Assembly (NCBI RefSeq): GCF_006547045.1
Contig: NZ_CP041242.1
Coordinates: forward strand, 1,002,001-1,066,000
Source of the DNA: Lysobacter alkalisoli
Lineage (GTDB): Bacteria; Pseudomonadota; Gammaproteobacteria; Xanthomonadales; Xanthomonadaceae
DNA length: 64,000 nt
Reading direction: 5' to 3'
Shown: positions 47,638 to 55,829 of the stretch, piece after piece
How the letters are laid out: each line of letters opens with the position of its first letter
Numbering within the stretch: position 1 is the stretch's first letter
The notes under the pieces: generated by a model
The model's database searches: none
What the model was told of the DNA's origin: nothing
Seen by the model: only the letters and a program-made list of their open reading frames with translations
Program-made: the position numbers and the translations under genes

Positions 47638-49538
47638 CTCGGTGTGTCCTGTGCGATGGCCAGGTGTTCGAACTGCATCAGGTACAGCCCGGCGGTGCGG
47701 CGCGCGGTGTCGATGATGGCCCGGGCCCCGCTGCCACTGGCGTCATTGTCCAGCACGATCTCCACCGCGCGCAGCCAGCGGGCCAGGTGGTGCGCGTCGT
47801 TCTCGCCATGGTATTCGAGGAAGCGGAACGCGTCCGGCGGCAGGTCGAGCGCGGCCTTCATCAGTGGCAGCAGCGCCGGGATGATGCGCTGGCCGGTGCC
47901 CTCGATGATGTAGATCGCGCCGAGCAGGCCGAGCGGGTTGGGCGTCGCGGCCAGCGCATGCAGGTAGCTGTTGAGCGCCTCGCCGCCCGGATTGCGGCGC
48001 AGCGCGTCGATGTCGGCGATATCGCCGCCGGCCTTGCGGTAGTCGTCGAACAGGATCATGTAATCGTCCTGCTCGTCACCGGCATGGGTTTCGATCAGGG
48101 TGGCCAGCGCCTCGTACGGCGGGCGCACCGAGGCCGCACCCTCGCGCATCCACTTGCTGCCCTCGCGCACCTGCGGGATCCAGTCGCGCATCCAGGCGAC
48201 GTAGTCGGGCGCGGTGAAGCGCCCCTCGCGCAGCTTGCGGATCATCGGCGTGCGCCATGCGCGCGAGCGGTAGTCGTGCCAGATCGTCGCCAGTTCGCCG
48301 AGCAGGTGGCGCAGCGCGGCGGGCGCATCGCCCGGATCATGGGGCGGGGCGATGCCATCGTCCGCCACGGCCGGTGTTACCGGCAATGGCGTGGTCGCGG
48401 TCCTGGCCGGTGCGTCGGCGGCCTCGACCTCGATCATCGCGAAGGCGACGGTGAAGCGCCCCGACTCGGGGATGAAGCAGAGGATGCGCTGGCCCGGCTG
48501 CAGTGCGTGCGTGCGCAGGAACTCGTCGAGCATGATGAAGATCGAGGCGGCGCCGGTGTTGCCGCGGATGGTGAGGTTGCTGTACCAGCGTTCGCGCGGG
48601 ATCGACAGGCCGGCCTTGGCCATCAGCTCATCGACGACCGGGGCGAAACGCTCGGACGAATAGTGGCAGAGGAAATGATCGACCGTGGCCGGATCGATCC
48701 AGCCGCCGTGGCAGAGCTTGGCGTACTCATGCACGCCGACGTCGAACAGGTGCGGCAGCAGGCGGATGTCCTGGCGCAGGAACAATGCGCCGTCCGCCTC
48801 GGCAGCCTGCCAGGCGTCGTAATCGAGGTGCGAGCGGCTGCGGTCCGGAGTCAGGCCGAGCTGCATGCAGACCGGGTAGTCGCCGGCGAACGAGCGCTGG
48901 TGGATGAAGCGCAGGCGCAGGCGGATGCCGCCCTGCGTCGGTGCGGTCGAGGTCAGCTGCAGCGCGCCGGCACCGTCGGACAGCATCCAGCGCAGGAAGT
49001 GGGCATCGAAGTCGGCGTCGTAGTCCTTCGCTGCGTAGCGCGAGCGCTTGAACAGCCGCGACGGCATCTCGGCGGCGGCGACCAGGGCGCGTTCGTGCGA
49101 GCCCAGTTCGACCGCAGCGGCCGCGCTTTCCCACGCCGCCACGCCGGAAGCGCAGATGCCGTGGTTGGAGAACACCTGCATCGGCGGTGCCGCCAGTTCG
49201 CCATGGACCATGCTGGCGAAGCCGGGCATCAGCGCATCGCCGCCGGAACTGCCGCAGGCGAGCAGGCCTATCGCATCGAGCGGAGTGCGGGTCGTGCCGA
49301 GGCAGTCGTGGATCGCGGCCGCGGCCATTGCCGCGCAGGAATGCACGGTGTGGCCGTCGCGGTCGATCGCGTAGTGCCGGGTGCGGATGCCGTTCTCGCC
49401 CAGGATGCGGCGCTTGATCCGGCCCGAGACCCGGTTCAGCGGCGCGATGTAGGCATCCATCGCCTCGTTGTCGATGGCCGGGCCGGGCAGGAAGCGACCG
49501 CTGCCGTGGATCCAGGTGCGATTGAAAACGGTAGGCAT
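47634..49538 (-). CDS. Ketosynthase III - haem-oxygenase-like diiron domain fusion
   Basis: A 634-residue fusion. Residues 1-~372 form a FabH/OleA-type ketosynthase with an intact triad: C129 (GICASG), H292 (CHYSS) and N327 (RGNTGAAS). After a Pro/Ala linker (~375-405), residues ~408-630 have a haem-oxygenase-like helical domain (Haem_oxygenas_2/TenA-like). Its ligand pattern is that of diiron oxidases: E476 or E483, H485, E546 (YIIEGTGQ) and H577-x3-D581-x2-H584. Known relatives include UndA (alkene-forming) and SznF (N-oxygenating). A condensation product could be oxidised while bound, but product and chemistry are unknown. The start ATG overlaps the desaturase stop by 1 nt; the frame upstream of it is antisense noise. 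Confidence 0.85.
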   Translation of the reverse strand: MPTVFNRTWIHGSGRFLPGPAIDNEAMDAYIAPLNRVSGRIKRRILGENGIRTRHYAIDRDGHTVHSCAAMAAAAIHDCLGTTRTPLDAIGLLACGSSGGDALMPGFASMVHGELAAPPMQVFSNHGICASGVAAWESAAAAVELGSHERALVAAAEMPSRLFKRSRYAAKDYDADFDAHFLRWMLSDGAGALQLTSTAPTQGGIRLRLRFIHQRSFAGDYPVCMQLGLTPDRSRSHLDYDAWQAAEADGALFLRQDIRLLPHLFDVGVHEYAKLCHGGWIDPATVDHFLCHYSSERFAPVVDELMAKAGLSIPRERWYSNLTIRGNTGAASIFIMLDEFLRTHALQPGQRILCFIPESGRFTVAFAMIEVEAADAPARTATTPLPVTPAVADDGIAPPHDPGDAPAALRHLLGELATIWHDYRSRAWRTPMIRKLREGRFTAPDYVAWMRDWIPQVREGSKWMREGAASVRPPYEALATLIETHAGDEQDDYMILFDDYRKAGGDIADIDALRRNPGGEALNSYLHALAATPNPLGLLGAIYIIEGTGQRIIPALLPLMKAALDLPPDAFRFLEYHGENDAHHLARWLRAVEIVLDNDASGSGARAIIDTARRTAGLYLMQFEHLAIAQDTPR

Positions 49539-50455
49539 CAACAACGGTCCTTGTGCGGATTTTCGGGGTTGACGGTAGCAGGCCGCAGCGATCGCGAGCG
49601 CAGGGCGGGTGCGAACGGCCCGAGCACGAACACCCGCAACACGTAGCGCGCGAAGCCGCGTTCGAGCAGTCGAGGATCGACGCGCTCGCGATAGCGCCGG
49701 TGCAGGCGTGGCAGCTGCGACCAGTGCGCGCGGCCGTGCTCGTGATGGGCGGTGTGCAGGCCGATGTTGAACAGCAGCGGGTTGAGCCAGCCCTCGAAGT
49801 TGCGGGCATAGCCATAGCGGCTGCCGTCGTCGGCATGGGCGTGCTGAAGGTAGTTGGCCGCCAGCAGCCAGTGCAGGCCGAACAGCTGCGGCACGATCAC
49901 CAGTCCCAGCGCCTTGCCGGGATCGAGTGCGAGCAGGAGTGCCCAGCTGCCCAGCCACAGCGCGTACTGCGCGATGTACCAGCGCCATACCGCGGGCCGG
50001 TGCCGGCGCAGGCGTCGCAGCCAGGTCAGCACCAGCGGGTAGACGGCGATCGCGGCCTGGAGCGGATGCAGCGCCCAGCCGGGCAGGTGGTTGTGGTCGC
50101 CAAAGCGCCAGGTGCGGGCCGCATCCTCCGGACCGTGGCGGAAACGGTGGTGGTTGAGGCGATGGGCCGGGTGCAGCACGCAGGTCGGATGTCCCTGCAA
50201 CAGGGTGATGGCGAGGTCGGTGGCCCGGTTGGGATGGCGCCGCGTCCACATCGGCAGGTGGGCGTGATTGTGGTGGATCACGCTGATCCCGACAGCAAGG
50301 AACAGGCTGGCGGCGTACGCCAGCGGGTGGAAGCCGTGGACCCATTGCCAGGCCATCAGCATCGGTTGTGCGAGCAGGTAGGCCAGGCTCTGCAGGTCGC
50401 TGCGATCGCGCAGCGGGCCGAGCGGATCGAGCGGGCTGATCGGAAGCCGGCTCAC
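49538..50455 (-). CDS. Membrane fatty acid desaturase
   Basis: A 305-residue integral membrane diiron desaturase with three histidine boxes: HHNHAH, HRLNHHRFRH and HTAHHEH. Hydrophobic stretches lie around ~20-60 and ~130-190. Such enzymes desaturate (or hydroxylate) acyl chains in the membrane. It starts at GTG, overlapping the preceding hydroxylase stop by 4 nt (GTGA), and is followed by the ketosynthase fusion. Position and substrate specificity cannot be predicted. Confidence 0.88.
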   Translation of the reverse strand: MSRLPISPLDPLGPLRDRSDLQSLAYLLAQPMLMAWQWVHGFHPLAYAASLFLAVGISVIHHNHAHLPMWTRRHPNRATDLAITLLQGHPTCVLHPAHRLNHHRFRHGPEDAARTWRFGDHNHLPGWALHPLQAAIAVYPLVLTWLRRLRRHRPAVWRWYIAQYALWLGSWALLLALDPGKALGLVIVPQLFGLHWLLAANYLQHAHADDGSRYGYARNFEGWLNPLLFNIGLHTAHHEHGRAHWSQLPRLHRRYRERVDPRLLERGFARYVLRVFVLGPFAPALRSRSLRPATVNPENPHKDRC

Positions 50456-51228
50456 CGCGATACCTCCGTGGTGCCATGCCCGGTATGCCGGGCGATGTTG
50501 CGGTCGGCCGCGTCGAGCGGGATCACGCTGCCGAACATCCGGTCGAACACCTCCAGCAGAAACCCGTAATTGCCGTGGTAGCAGGCATGGTGCAGGTGAT
50601 GGCGGCGGCTGGCGCCGAGCCAGCCGCGCGCGGGTGCGTCGCGGCTGGCCTCGTAGTTGGAGTGGCCGAGGTTGTTGAGCGCGATGCTGAGCACCGGCAG
50701 GGTCATCAGCGCGGCGAAGCTGAAATCGTGCAGCAGCATCGGGATCAATGGCACGCTGCCGAGCATCGCCGCCTCGACCGGATGGAAGGCGTAGGTCGAC
50801 CACGGCGTCGGCACGTGCGATCGATGATGCATGGCGTGGAAGCGCCGCATCGGCCGGGTGTGCAGCAGGCGATGGTTGAGGTAGAAGTGCAGTTCGTTCC
50901 AGAGAAACAGCACGCCGATCTCGATCGCGACCTGCCACCACGGCGGATCCACCGCCAGCCCGGCCCAGCCCAGTCGCAGCAGCCCCCACGGCACCACCAG
51001 GCCGATGCCGAAGATCAGGATCGACGAAGCCGAGGCCCTGAGCTCGCGGCGCAACTGCTCGCCTGTGACCGGGCGTGGATCGAGCCGGCGCCCGTGGCCG
51101 ATGTGCGGCAGCACGACTCGTGACAGCAGTACCGAGAGGAGGCCGGTGCCCGCATAGAGCAGGGTGAAGAAGGCCACGCCGACCGCCATCACGGTCAGGG
51201 CGTTCTGCGCGATGAACCACTCACCCAT
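50452..51228 (-). CDS. Sterol desaturase/fatty acid hydroxylase family protein
   Basis: A 258-residue membrane protein of the ERG3/fatty acid hydroxylase superfamily. It has about four membrane helices and the diiron histidine clusters HFYLNHRLLH, HAMHHRSH and HHLHHACYHGNYG. Bacterial members hydroxylate or desaturate lipids, carotenoids or ether lipids. It is the first gene of the four-gene lipid operon, with a strong AAGGAG ribosome site 9 bp before the ATG. It lies 62 bp downstream of dxs on the same strand, so dxs read-through is possible. Confidence 0.88.
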   Translation of the reverse strand: MGEWFIAQNALTVMAVGVAFFTLLYAGTGLLSVLLSRVVLPHIGHGRRLDPRPVTGEQLRRELRASASSILIFGIGLVVPWGLLRLGWAGLAVDPPWWQVAIEIGVLFLWNELHFYLNHRLLHTRPMRRFHAMHHRSHVPTPWSTYAFHPVEAAMLGSVPLIPMLLHDFSFAALMTLPVLSIALNNLGHSNYEASRDAPARGWLGASRRHHLHHACYHGNYGFLLEVFDRMFGSVIPLDAADRNIARHTGHGTTEVSR

Positions 51229-51290
51229 CCATCAACTCCTTTGATTCCGGCGACCCCGCATCCATGGGACCGGCGCCCGGTGGCGGAAGT

Positions 51291-53240
51291 TCAGAGCGAA
51301 GCGCTTTGTGCTGCAGGCTTGTCCAGCCCAACGGACTCGAGTTCCGGCCAGCGCGCCAGCACCGCGGCGCGGATGCCATCGACATCCAGGCCGGCCTCGG
51401 CCAGCAACTGTTCGCGACTGGCATGGTGCTGGAAAGCGTCCGGCAGGCCCAGATGCAGCACAGGCAGGGTGATGCCTTCGGCAGCCAGCAGTTCGGCCAC
51501 GCCGGAACCGGCGCCGCCGGCGATCACATTGTCCTCGACGGTGACCAGGCCGCTGTGGCTGCGGGCCAGGTCGAGCACCAGCGCGCGATCGAGCGGCTTC
51601 ACGAAACGCATGTTGACCAGGGTCAGGTCCAGCGAGTGCGCCGCCTGCTCGGCCGCCGCGACCATCGCGCCGAACGCGAGCACCGCGACCGGGCCGCCGT
51701 GGCGGCGCAGTTCGGCCTTGCCGATCGGCAGAGTGTCGAAACCCGGCTGCACGGGTACGCCCGGGCCGGTGCCGCGCGGGTAGCGCACCGCGGCCGGACC
51801 TTCGTAGCAGTGTCCGGTGGACAGCATCATCCGGCACTCGTTCTCGTCGGCCGGCGCCATCACCACCATGTTCGGCACGCAGCGCAGGTAGCTCAGGTCG
51901 AGGTTGCCGGCGTGGGTTGCACCGTCCGGGCCGACCACGCCGCCACGGTCGATCGCGAACAGCACGTCGAGATTCTGGATCGCGACGTCGTGCACCAGCT
52001 GATCGTAGCCGCGCTGCAGGAAGGTCGAGTAGATCGCGCAGACCGGCTTGGCGCCCTCGCAGGCCATGCCGGCGGCGAGGGTAACCGCGTGCTGCTCGGC
52101 GATGGCGACGTCGAAGTAGCGCTGCGGGTACTCACGGCTGAAGCGCACCAGGCCCGAGCCTTCGCGCATCGCCGGGGTGATGCCCATCAGCTTCGGGTCG
52201 GCGGCGGCCATGTCGCACATCCAGTCGCCGAACACGTCGGTGTAGGTCGGCTGTTTCGCGCCGGCCTTCCTGGCCATGCCCTGGGCCGGATCGAACGGGC
52301 TGACCGCGTGATAGCCGATCTGGTCGCCCTCGGCCAGTTCGTAGCCCTTGCCCTTGGTGGTGACGATGTGCAGCAACTGCGGACCCTTGAGGGTCTTGAG
52401 CGTCTTCAGGGTGGAAACCAGCGCCGGCAGGTCATGGCCGTCGATCGGGCCGGTGTAGTGGAAGCCGAGCTCTTCGAACATCGTCGAGGGCACGAACATG
52501 CCCTTCCAGTGCTCCTCCCAGCGCCGCACGAAGCGCGCCGGCGCGCCATGCTTGTCGCCGAGCAGTTTCTTGCCGCCCTCGCGGATCGCATTCAGGGTGC
52601 GGCTGCCGGTCAGGCGGCCGAGCATGCGGGTGACGCCGCCGACGTTTTCCGAGATCGACATCTGGTTGTCGTTGAGGATCACCAGCATGTCCGGCTCGGG
52701 AGTCTGGCCGTCGTCGCCCATGCCGCCAGCGTGGGCCAGCGCCTCGAAGGCCATGCCTGCGGTCATCGCGCCGTCGCCGATCACCGCCACGACCTTTCTG
52801 GGGTCGGCATTGCGGTCTTCATCCAGCCGCTGCAGCGCCACCGCCATGCCGAGCGCGGCGGAAATCGAGGTCGAGGAATGGCCGACGCCGAAGGTGTCGT
52901 ACTCGGACTCTTCGCGCTTCGGGAACGGTGCAACGCCGTCCTTCTGCTTGACCGTGTGGATGCTGTCGCGGCGGCCGGTCAGGATCTTGTGCGGATAGGT
53001 CTGGTGGCCGACGTCCCAGACCAGGCGGTCTGCCGGGGTGTCGTAGAGATAATGCAAGGCGACGGTCAGCTCGATCACGCCCAGTCCCGCGCCGAAGTGG
53101 CCGCCCACGCGCGCGACCTGCTCGATCAGGTAGTCGCGCAGTTCGTCGGCGATGGCGGTGAGCTCCTCTTCCGGGAATTGCCGCAGGTCGGCGGGGACCG
53201 CGATGCGGGAGAGGCGGGGGTAGCGTTGGGGGTCGATCAT
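51291..53240 (-). CDS. dxs: 1-deoxy-D-xylulose-5-phosphate synthase
   Basis: A 649-residue thiamine-diphosphate enzyme, first step of the MEP isoprenoid pathway from pyruvate and glyceraldehyde 3-phosphate. Motifs present are [32 protein letters not shown] (key HQTYPHK), the ThDP-binding [14 protein letters not shown]...NDNQMSIS, and the catalytic segment [12 protein letters not shown]. The start was placed at [10 protein letters not shown] to fit family length; the frame continues 24 codons upstream. It may be co-transcribed with the lipid operon downstream. Confidence 0.96.
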   Translation of the reverse strand: MIDPQRYPRLSRIAVPADLRQFPEEELTAIADELRDYLIEQVARVGGHFGAGLGVIELTVALHYLYDTPADRLVWDVGHQTYPHKILTGRRDSIHTVKQKDGVAPFPKREESEYDTFGVGHSSTSISAALGMAVALQRLDEDRNADPRKVVAVIGDGAMTAGMAFEALAHAGGMGDDGQTPEPDMLVILNDNQMSISENVGGVTRMLGRLTGSRTLNAIREGGKKLLGDKHGAPARFVRRWEEHWKGMFVPSTMFEELGFHYTGPIDGHDLPALVSTLKTLKTLKGPQLLHIVTTKGKGYELAEGDQIGYHAVSPFDPAQGMARKAGAKQPTYTDVFGDWMCDMAAADPKLMGITPAMREGSGLVRFSREYPQRYFDVAIAEQHAVTLAAGMACEGAKPVCAIYSTFLQRGYDQLVHDVAIQNLDVLFAIDRGGVVGPDGATHAGNLDLSYLRCVPNMVVMAPADENECRMMLSTGHCYEGPAAVRYPRGTGPGVPVQPGFDTLPIGKAELRRHGGPVAVLAFGAMVAAAEQAAHSLDLTLVNMRFVKPLDRALVLDLARSHSGLVTVEDNVIAGGAGSGVAELLAAEGITLPVLHLGLPDAFQHHASREQLLAEAGLDVDGIRAAVLARWPELESVGLDKPAAQSASL

Positions 53241-53415
53241 TACGACAGAGAGGCTCTGTATCGCTGCGTGCAGCCAGTCCGTCATTGTCCTGCGGGCAAA
53301 GGGGTGGGGCAAGCGATCCCGGGCGATGGTTCATCGCCGTGCGGAATCGCAGACAGACCAGGTCGGTCGAAGCCCATGCCGCTCCCGCAGGGGCAGGACT
53401 TTCCGGCCGGAGTGC

Positions 53416-53985
53416 CTAGCGACCGCGCAGGCGGCCGAACAGACCTGTCCTGGCGGCCTCCGGCTCCGGCGCCGACTCGCTGTACGGCTCGGCAAAGCCG
53501 GTGGCCAGGTTGGCGTTGATGAAGTCGGCCACGTCGGCCTCGGGCACGCCGCTGGCGACGACGATCTCGGCCAGCGTTGCGGGCCCCTTCATCATCACCG
53601 TCGAAATGCGGAAGTGCTTGGGGTACTCGCGCTCGGTCTGCGGCCATTTGAGCATGTGGAAGCGCGCATCCGGGGCATGGTCGCCGACGATGCGGCCCTT
53701 GCCGGCGAGCAGGCCTGCCAGCCAGATCAGCCTGGTCAGGGGCTGCGGTTCGATCTTGCCGGCTTCGGCGGCCCAGCCGGCTATGTCGACAGGCTTGAAA
53801 TCGGCCGCGGTCAGCGCGCCATCGAACAGAGGTGCCAGCGGTTTGAGCGCGGCGCCTGCCAGGTACTGGCGGGAGTCGGCATCGATCAGGACGCGCTGGC
53901 CGCCACGTTCCAGCCGGACGCGGCCGGCCAGCCGGCCCTCGGCCAGCCAGTGGGCAAGGGTGCTGGTGGACGTCGGCGCAACCAT
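53416..53985 (-). CDS. C-terminal part of split pseudo-receiver protein (winged-helix-like)
   Basis: A 189-residue open frame. The last ~70 residues (HFRISTVMMKGPATLAEIVVASGVPEADVADFINANLATGF, key PATLAEIVVASGV) look like a winged-helix domain. The reading begins at an internal ATG with no ribosome site and overlaps the upstream frame by 100 nt. One extra C in the CCCC run just before that ATG would join it in frame to the 53886-54659 reading. I therefore think this is the 3' half of one gene broken by a 1-base deletion or sequencing error. Its function is unknown. Confidence 0.6.
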   Translation of the reverse strand: MVAPTSTSTLAHWLAEGRLAGRVRLERGGQRVLIDADSRQYLAGAALKPLAPLFDGALTAADFKPVDIAGWAAEAGKIEPQPLTRLIWLAGLLAGKGRIVGDHAPDARFHMLKWPQTEREYPKHFRISTVMMKGPATLAEIVVASGVPEADVADFINANLATGFAEPYSESAPEPEAARTGLFGRLRGR

Positions 53986-54659
53986 GGGGAAGCAGTTGCC
54001 GCAGTCCCATTTGAGGGCTGGCGCAACGGAGCGGCGGGAGGCGGGGCAACGGTTGCCGTCGCCAGCGATGGCCGGGGCGGGTTGGCCACGGCGGCGGCCT
54101 CTGCAACGACCGGTGCCGGCACATGTATCGGCTCGGGAGCGGCCATGGGCTGCGGTGTCGGGGCAGGCGAACGCGGTGCAGGGGAAGGCGGTGCAGGGGA
54201 AGGCGGTGCAGGGGAAGGCGGTGCAGGGGAAGGCGGTGCAGGGGAAGGCGGTGCAGGGGAAGGCGGTGCAGGGGAAGCCGGCGTGGCGGCGGCTGTCAGT
54301 GTCCCGGTTTCCGGTCCGGTGCTCGTTCCGGGTGCGGTACCGAGAGTCACCCCGGCGTTCGCGGCCAGTTCGACCAGCAGTGCCGAGACGCCATCGACAT
54401 CGAACGGGCGCTCGAGGCGGAAATCGGTCTGGGTACGGGCCGCGGTGGTCAGGCCGGTGACCTGTTTGCGGGCCGCGTGCAGGCGCAACCAGCTCATCGG
54501 ACCGTACATGCTGTCCATGTCGACGATCACGTAGGCGGCTTCCGTCTCCGACACCAGGTGCCAGGGCTTGCCGAGACGGGCGTTGGCAGCATTGAAGGCG
54601 GCAGTCAGTGCCGATTCGGTGTCCGGGTCCATTCCGGTCAGGCCCAAGGTCAGAGGCAT
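53886..54659 (-). CDS. N-terminal part of split protein: pseudo-receiver domain and Pro-rich linker
   Basis: A 257-residue open frame from MPLTLGLTGMDPDTE. Residues 1-~110 resemble a degenerate response-regulator receiver: VIVDMDSMYGPMSWLRL at the beta3 aspartate position, VTGLTTAA at beta4, and LERPFD in place of the usual K-P-F. A ~100-residue linker includes seven PSPAP repeats. After that the frame runs into an Arg/Trp-rich tail ending at 53886, which looks out of frame. The natural continuation is the overlapping 53416-53985 reading. There are no membrane segments. It is upstream of dxs and on the same strand. Confidence 0.6.
   Translation of the reverse strand: MPLTLGLTGMDPDTESALTAAFNAANARLGKPWHLVSETEAAYVIVDMDSMYGPMSWLRLHAARKQVTGLTTAARTQTDFRLERPFDVDGVSALLVELAANAGVTLGTAPGTSTGPETGTLTAAATPASPAPPSPAPPSPAPPSPAPPSPAPPSPAPPSPAPRSPAPTPQPMAAPEPIHVPAPVVAEAAAVANPPRPSLATATVAPPPAAPLRQPSNGTAATASPWLRRRPPAPLPTGWPRAGWPAASGWNVAASAS
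54175..54279. repeat. 15-bp tandem repeat, seven units
   Basis: Seven near-identical copies of GGTGCAGGGGAAGGC (54175 to 54279) encode PSPAP units on the minus strand. They form the linker of the split pseudo-receiver gene. Confidence 0.95.
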
Positions 54660-54903
54660 GGTGCAGTCCGTACGCGTAATTTCAGATCGTAATCGAATTT
54701 TGCCAATCCTGAATGCTTCGTCAACGAGCGGGCGCCGCTTTCCGGCATCCCATCGCAACACCGCTGCCGGCAGGTGACGCGCTGGGGCAGGAAAACGCCC
54801 GCCAGGGTCAAGATCGCGGGTTTCGATGCTGCGTTGCGGCGGTGGATTGCGCAGGATCCGGCTCCCGGTTCCAGGCCGGGCATCCGGGCCGGTCGGTACG
54901 AAG

Positions 54904-55602
54904 TCAGGAGATTGGGCGCGACTTCTTCGGCAGCTGGGCTCGCAGGAAGGCCATCTGGTCGGCGAGGATGTTGCGGTTCGACAGGATCATGTGCTCGATC
55001 CAGCTTGGCCGGAACGGCACTGCCAGCAACGGCATGTGTGCCTGCTGCGGGGTGCGGTTGCCCTTGCGCGAGTTGCAGTTGAAGCAGGCCGAGACCACGT
55101 TCTCCCAGATGTCGCGGCCACCCTTCGAGACTGGATGCACATGGTCGCGGGTCAGTTGCGGGCGGTTGAAATGCTGGCCGCAGTACAGGCAAAGGTAGCT
55201 GTCGCGCGCGAACAGGGCGGCGTTGGTCAGGGTCGGGGTGGGGTCGAGCGCGCTGACTCGAGCATGTCCGCGTGCGGCGATGATCGGCGGCAGGTCGAGC
55301 ACGCTCTGCTCGCCGGTCAGGCGGCTGGTGCCGCCGTGCACGCGCAGGCAGGGTTCGCCGAGGGTCCAGGCGACCGCATCGCGGGCATAGAGGCAGGCGG
55401 CATCCTGCCAGCTCATCCAGTCGAGCACTCGACCGCAGGCGTCCAGCGACAGCAACCGGACCGAGTTCAGGCGTTCGATGGCGTTACGTGGGATGGGGCG
55501 GGGTCCGGTCGACAGCGTCGACGGGGCATCCAGACCGCGGCGATGGTTGGCATCGGGCGTTCCGGTGTGGACCAAGCGTAGTGGCGCTCTATCGGTCTCC
55601 AT
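54904..55602 (-). CDS. HNH endonuclease family protein
   Basis: A 232-residue protein with a C-terminal HNH nuclease fold of the His-Me type. Zinc-binding pairs are CLYC and CFNC, and the catalytic region LTRDHVHPVSKGGRDIWENVVS has the DH...H...N pattern. The N-terminal ~110 residues are unassigned. It is a solitary gene with no methylase, toxin or mobile-element genes beside it, so it may be a housekeeping HNH protein, not a restriction enzyme. A possible -10 (TATAAG) lies only ~12 bp before the ATG, giving an almost leaderless mRNA, but this is weak evidence. Confidence 0.88.
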   Translation of the reverse strand: METDRAPLRLVHTGTPDANHRRGLDAPSTLSTGPRPIPRNAIERLNSVRLLSLDACGRVLDWMSWQDAACLYARDAVAWTLGEPCLRVHGGTSRLTGEQSVLDLPPIIAARGHARVSALDPTPTLTNAALFARDSYLCLYCGQHFNRPQLTRDHVHPVSKGGRDIWENVVSACFNCNSRKGNRTPQQAHMPLLAVPFRPSWIEHMILSNRNILADQMAFLRAQLPKKSRPIS

Positions 55603-55829
55603 CGGGAAACCAGCTTATACCCGATTGTTGACAGTTTGTGTAAACCGTGCCCGGTCGATGCGCCGTGTCGAGGTGGCCGTGCAGGCGGGTCACGCGGCCT
55701 GCGCGCGCTCCCATCCGCTGTTGCGATCGCGGTGGTCGGGGGTGCCGGAATCGGTGTTGACGCCGGCACCGGCGATCACGAACGGCTGCTCGTGATCTTC
55801 GATGAAGATGCGGAGGGCATCGAGGGCGG

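Noticed and set aside
49539-50477. An N-terminal extension of the ketosynthase fusion by ~310 residues
   Set aside because: It overlaps the desaturase gene in another frame, has low-complexity Arg/Pro/Ala composition, and no family match; the 49538 ATG fits the ketosynthase.
53381-53403. A CPCGSG string on the minus strand, like a SEC-C zinc motif
   Set aside because: It is in a non-coding stretch beside dxs, outside any protein-like frame, and the surrounding residues do not match SEC-C.
54904-55602. Reading the HNH gene as part of a defence or restriction system
   Set aside because: No methylase, helicase, toxin or other defence genes adjoin it; its neighbours are metabolic and hypothetical genes.
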